This document shows, in pieces, positions 61,901 through 64,000 of a stretch of 64,000 nucleotides of DNA. The position numbers and the translations under genes were made by a program. Each line of letters opens with the position of its first letter. Positions within the stretch are counted from its first letter, which is position 1. The notes beneath the pieces are model-generated. The model had not been told where the DNA came from. It made no database searches and saw only the letters and a program-made list of their open reading frames with translations. Origin of the DNA: Castanea sativa (lineage: Eukaryota; Streptophyta; Magnoliopsida; Fagales; Fagaceae). The stretch is from contig NC_134015.1 in assembly GCF_040712315.1 (NCBI RefSeq), positions 2,640,445-2,704,444 on the forward strand. Direction: 5' to 3'.

Positions 61901-63577
61901 ATATATCTATTGATTTTTTATTTTGTTTAAATTTTACAAGTATAGATAATATAACAATAATATACAATTCAATGGTCAAAAATTTAAAATTTATATCTAA
62001 TAAAAAAAATATCTGAGGAGTACTGGAGAAAAACCTTTTTTTTTTTTTCCAAAATACAGACATTCGGTGATTATAATATAAGTTTTTTTTTTTTTTTTTT
62101 GAGAAAGGATTAAAATATAAGTTAGAACCTCTTTTTTTTTTTTTTACAATCATTTTATTCTTAGTTAAATTTAATTAGAGAACATCTTCCTACCCTTTGA
62201 AAAGACCAAAGTGCCCCGACCAATAATGCACATGCAGTTGATGAGAAAAGTTTAAAGCACGGACAGAAAGGAGTTTTCACTTTTCACACTCAAAGAGACA
62301 AGAAAAAGAGAAGAAATGTACAACCAAAAAGAGCATATCTCGTTTCTCAAAAAAAAAAAACATATCTCATCAGATAAAGACGTTATAGAACATAGAACCC
62401 GGACCCACACCTCTTCCAAAATAAAAAATTGAGGGCCCAAAATTCATTACAAATCTCTCTCTATCACGAGATTTACATCACACACTACAAAGTGGGCCCT
62501 TCACACCAAGCAGGTCCCACCAAAAATTGACCTTAATCTTCACAAATCACAAACCAGTGTTGTACCTTTTGACCTTAACAATCATTTCATTAGTTTCGTC
62601 TTGCCCGTGAAAATTATTTAGAAAAAAAGGTTGAGGTGGTTTTTAGTAAGTTAGTTTGGAATGAAATTTTTTTTAAAAATTTTTGAAATATAAATAGTTA
62701 AAAAAGTATATAAAATTGTATGTAATTTTATTTTAAATGTAGAAGTATAAGTTTGAGACGAGAAAACAAACGGAAACTTTCCTCTTTAATTTCTCTTGTC
62801 CTTCTTTTGAGAAATTTTAAAAAAAATATATTAAATTAGAGCAAAATTATTTTAAAATTTAATTGAATCAACTATTAATCCTATTTCACCTCTTGAAAGT
62901 TTTTACTTTTATTAAAAAATTATTGTCATTGAAAGTTTTCTCTCAATTTATTTATTTTTCACTAAATTCTATATGGACCACATCATCAATGATTGATTGT
63001 AAACCAATCACCTTCTAAAAAAAATTGTGAAAATTTTCCTAATAAAATTTGAAATTTATATATGTATAGAGAGTATATTTTTTTAATTTGAGAACACAAC
63101 AAACAAAAAGCAGAACCAATTTTCAAGGTTTTTTTTTTTTTTTTTAGCTATAGAGTTTATAATTTATATAAACAAAAATAAAATAAAATAAAACACATCA
63201 GCACCAATATGGTTGATATAGTGCCACATGTAAGAAAATTCTAGATATTTATAAGAAGAAAAAAACAAAGGAATAAGTAAGAGTTGAGGTCAGGGTGGAG
63301 GGTCCCACTTACAGAGGAGGTCGATCAAGAGCCGTCCATCAGAGAAGCGACCGGTTGATCTGTTGAAGAAGATACGGCCATTGGGAGAGTTGATGGGGAA
63401 GCCGAGTCCGGCAGCGAGTCCACCCGTGTCCGAGTTGGAGTCACCAAAGTTGAAGATAACTGGGGGTCTCTTACTGCACTGACAGTGAACTGTGTGTGGA
63501 AATGAAAGCAGCAGAAGGCAGAGCAATGGAACTAGAAGGAAGAAGAAGAAGAAGTGGGAAAGGAAGTGAGAGTGCAT
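58924..63577 (-). CDS. GDSL esterase/lipase, LIP-4-like
   Basis: Five coding exons on the minus strand: 63577-63313, 61420-61232, 59910-59750, 59639-59375 and 59165-58924. All are GT-AG and in frame, joining to 373 residues. A hydrophobic N-terminus (about 1-32) is a secretion signal, so it should act in the cell wall or vacuolar route. SGNH blocks are present: block [11 protein letters not shown] with nucleophile Ser47, block [14 protein letters not shown], block [11 protein letters not shown] and block [11 protein letters not shown] (Asp-x-x-His). Fixed phrases such as [17 protein letters not shown] match the Arabidopsis LIP-4 (At1g56670)/At1g09390 group, whose members are also 373-374 residues. 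Substrate is unknown. Introns 1 and 2 are 1.9 and 1.3 kb and contain repeats. Confidence 0.94.
60082..60391. mobile_element. Inverted-repeat MITE split by a second MITE (GDSL intron 2)
   Basis: Arms atattagacatattagccca (60119-60138) and tgggctaatatgtctaatat (60166-60185) are perfect. The pairing then resumes beyond an interruption: gttagagatat (near 60110) with atatctctaac (near 60343). Outer arms containing tatgcat-agatata and tatattcaatgcatgaga also pair. Confidence 0.72.
60187..60339. mobile_element. 'ggttttaaaaaccgg' MITE nested in an inverted-repeat element
   Basis: Ends cattgttttaaaaaccggac and, reverse-complemented, catggttttaaaaaccaaac form inverted repeats. The interior is rich in ccggtc/accgg words. 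A repeat of this form is widespread in plant genomes. It sits inside the right arm of the 60082-60391 element, with partly matching flanks (aatat on both sides). Confidence 0.75.
61780..62000. repeat. Degraded copy of the 39721-type MITE (GDSL intron 1)
   Basis: Blocks such as tttgatcaataaacttatttttt, tatctgattggtgatatatc and caattcaatggtcaaaaattt resemble the interior of 39721-40118. The ends are lost. Confidence 0.45.
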
Positions 63578-64000
63578 TGTTGGAATGTGAAAAGTGAGAG
63601 AGTGAGAGTGAGAGTGAGAGTGAGGTTTTGGTTCACTTTTTGTTAGTTTCTTTAATGGGTTGGTCTTGTTTTTTGAGATTGTTGGACCCTTCTTAATATA
63701 TGTTAATATATGTACGGATGTTTGGTCGGTGGGTAGAGGTGAATAAAGGAGAGAGATGGGTCACAATAAAGGTTTCCATGAACTTTTGTAAAAGAATAAC
63801 GTTAGATGAATCAAAATTAAGTGGTGTTTGCAATGTTGTTTGTATTTATTAGAAATATACGTAGGTGAAAAAGTATGTGAAAAAATAGATAGTATTATTT
63901 GAAAACTAAAAATTATTGTTCAAAATCACATACCAATTAGTCTCTAAGTTATCAAAAATGTTACGTACTTATAATTACTTTAGAAAATTGAAGTTATTTG
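63578..64000. other. GDSL promoter side
   Basis: A GAGTGA-type microsatellite (63593-63622) lies in the probable 5' UTR just above the start codon. A decayed 'gtttg...accaatt' MITE fragment lies near 63828-63945. No further gene starts before the window ends. Confidence 0.5.

Noticed and set aside
1..64000. CRISPR array, prokaryotic operon, viral or organellar insert
   Set aside because: No regularly spaced direct repeats with unique spacers. Genes have spliceosomal introns. No plastid, mitochondrial or viral genes were recognised. TA/GA/CT runs are simple microsatellites.

Overview
The window is nuclear plant DNA. It is AT-rich, its genes have GT-AG introns, and the intergenic space is packed with MITEs, solo LTRs, SINEs, Helitron-like repeats and microsatellites. 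Protein similarity points to a eudicot. The TE load, long introns and spacing of about one gene per 10 kb suggest a woody species (a Fagales-type tree is a guess from general repeat style, not proven).

Five protein-coding genes are supported. (1) A pyroglutamyl-peptidase I-like cysteine peptidase (minus; coding exons 14736-17462, leader exon near 19928-20000). (2) A G6PD4-type glucose-6-phosphate dehydrogenase-like gene with 12 coding exons (plus, 36620-43204); its catalytic signature is degenerate, as in the inactive G6PD4 class. (3) A single-exon NIMIN-type NPR1-interacting protein (plus, 46261-46632). (4) An intronless PLS-DYW pentatricopeptide protein (minus, 53661-55772). (5) A five-exon secreted GDSL esterase/lipase of the LIP-4/At1g09390 type (minus, 58924-63577). 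From memory of Arabidopsis, GDSL-PPR-NIMIN3-G6PD4 sit together at At1g09390-At1g09420, and LIP-4, PPR and the C15 peptidase at At1g56670-At1g56700. The window therefore looks like the unduplicated ancestral block of which Arabidopsis keeps two partly lost copies.

Layout: 1-14.5 kb is TE-rich intergenic DNA (solo LTR 2314-3072, Tourist MITEs, a SINE, an LTR-retrotransposon leader relic, a long-TIR MITE). 14.5-20 kb is the peptidase gene, with one SINE in intron 1 and a transposon carrying a nested SINE in its leader intron. 20-36.6 kb is a TE-dense gap holding a Pack-MULE-like element (22516-24573) with a captured ILP1/GCFC-like gene fragment, itself split by a hAT element, then a 1.4 kb Harbinger-like element, a Helitron-like cluster and a second solo LTR. 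36.6-46.7 kb is G6PD4 and NIMIN. 47.5-48.8 kb is a LINE relic, followed by tandem duplications. 53.6-63.6 kb is PPR and GDSL, separated by a solo LTR carrying heat-shock-element-like motifs.

I found no new multi-gene system. The items most worth following up are the gene-capturing MULE with its nested hAT, the HSE-bearing solo LTR between PPR and GDSL, the tandem repeat array in G6PD4 intron 1, and the conserved gene block.
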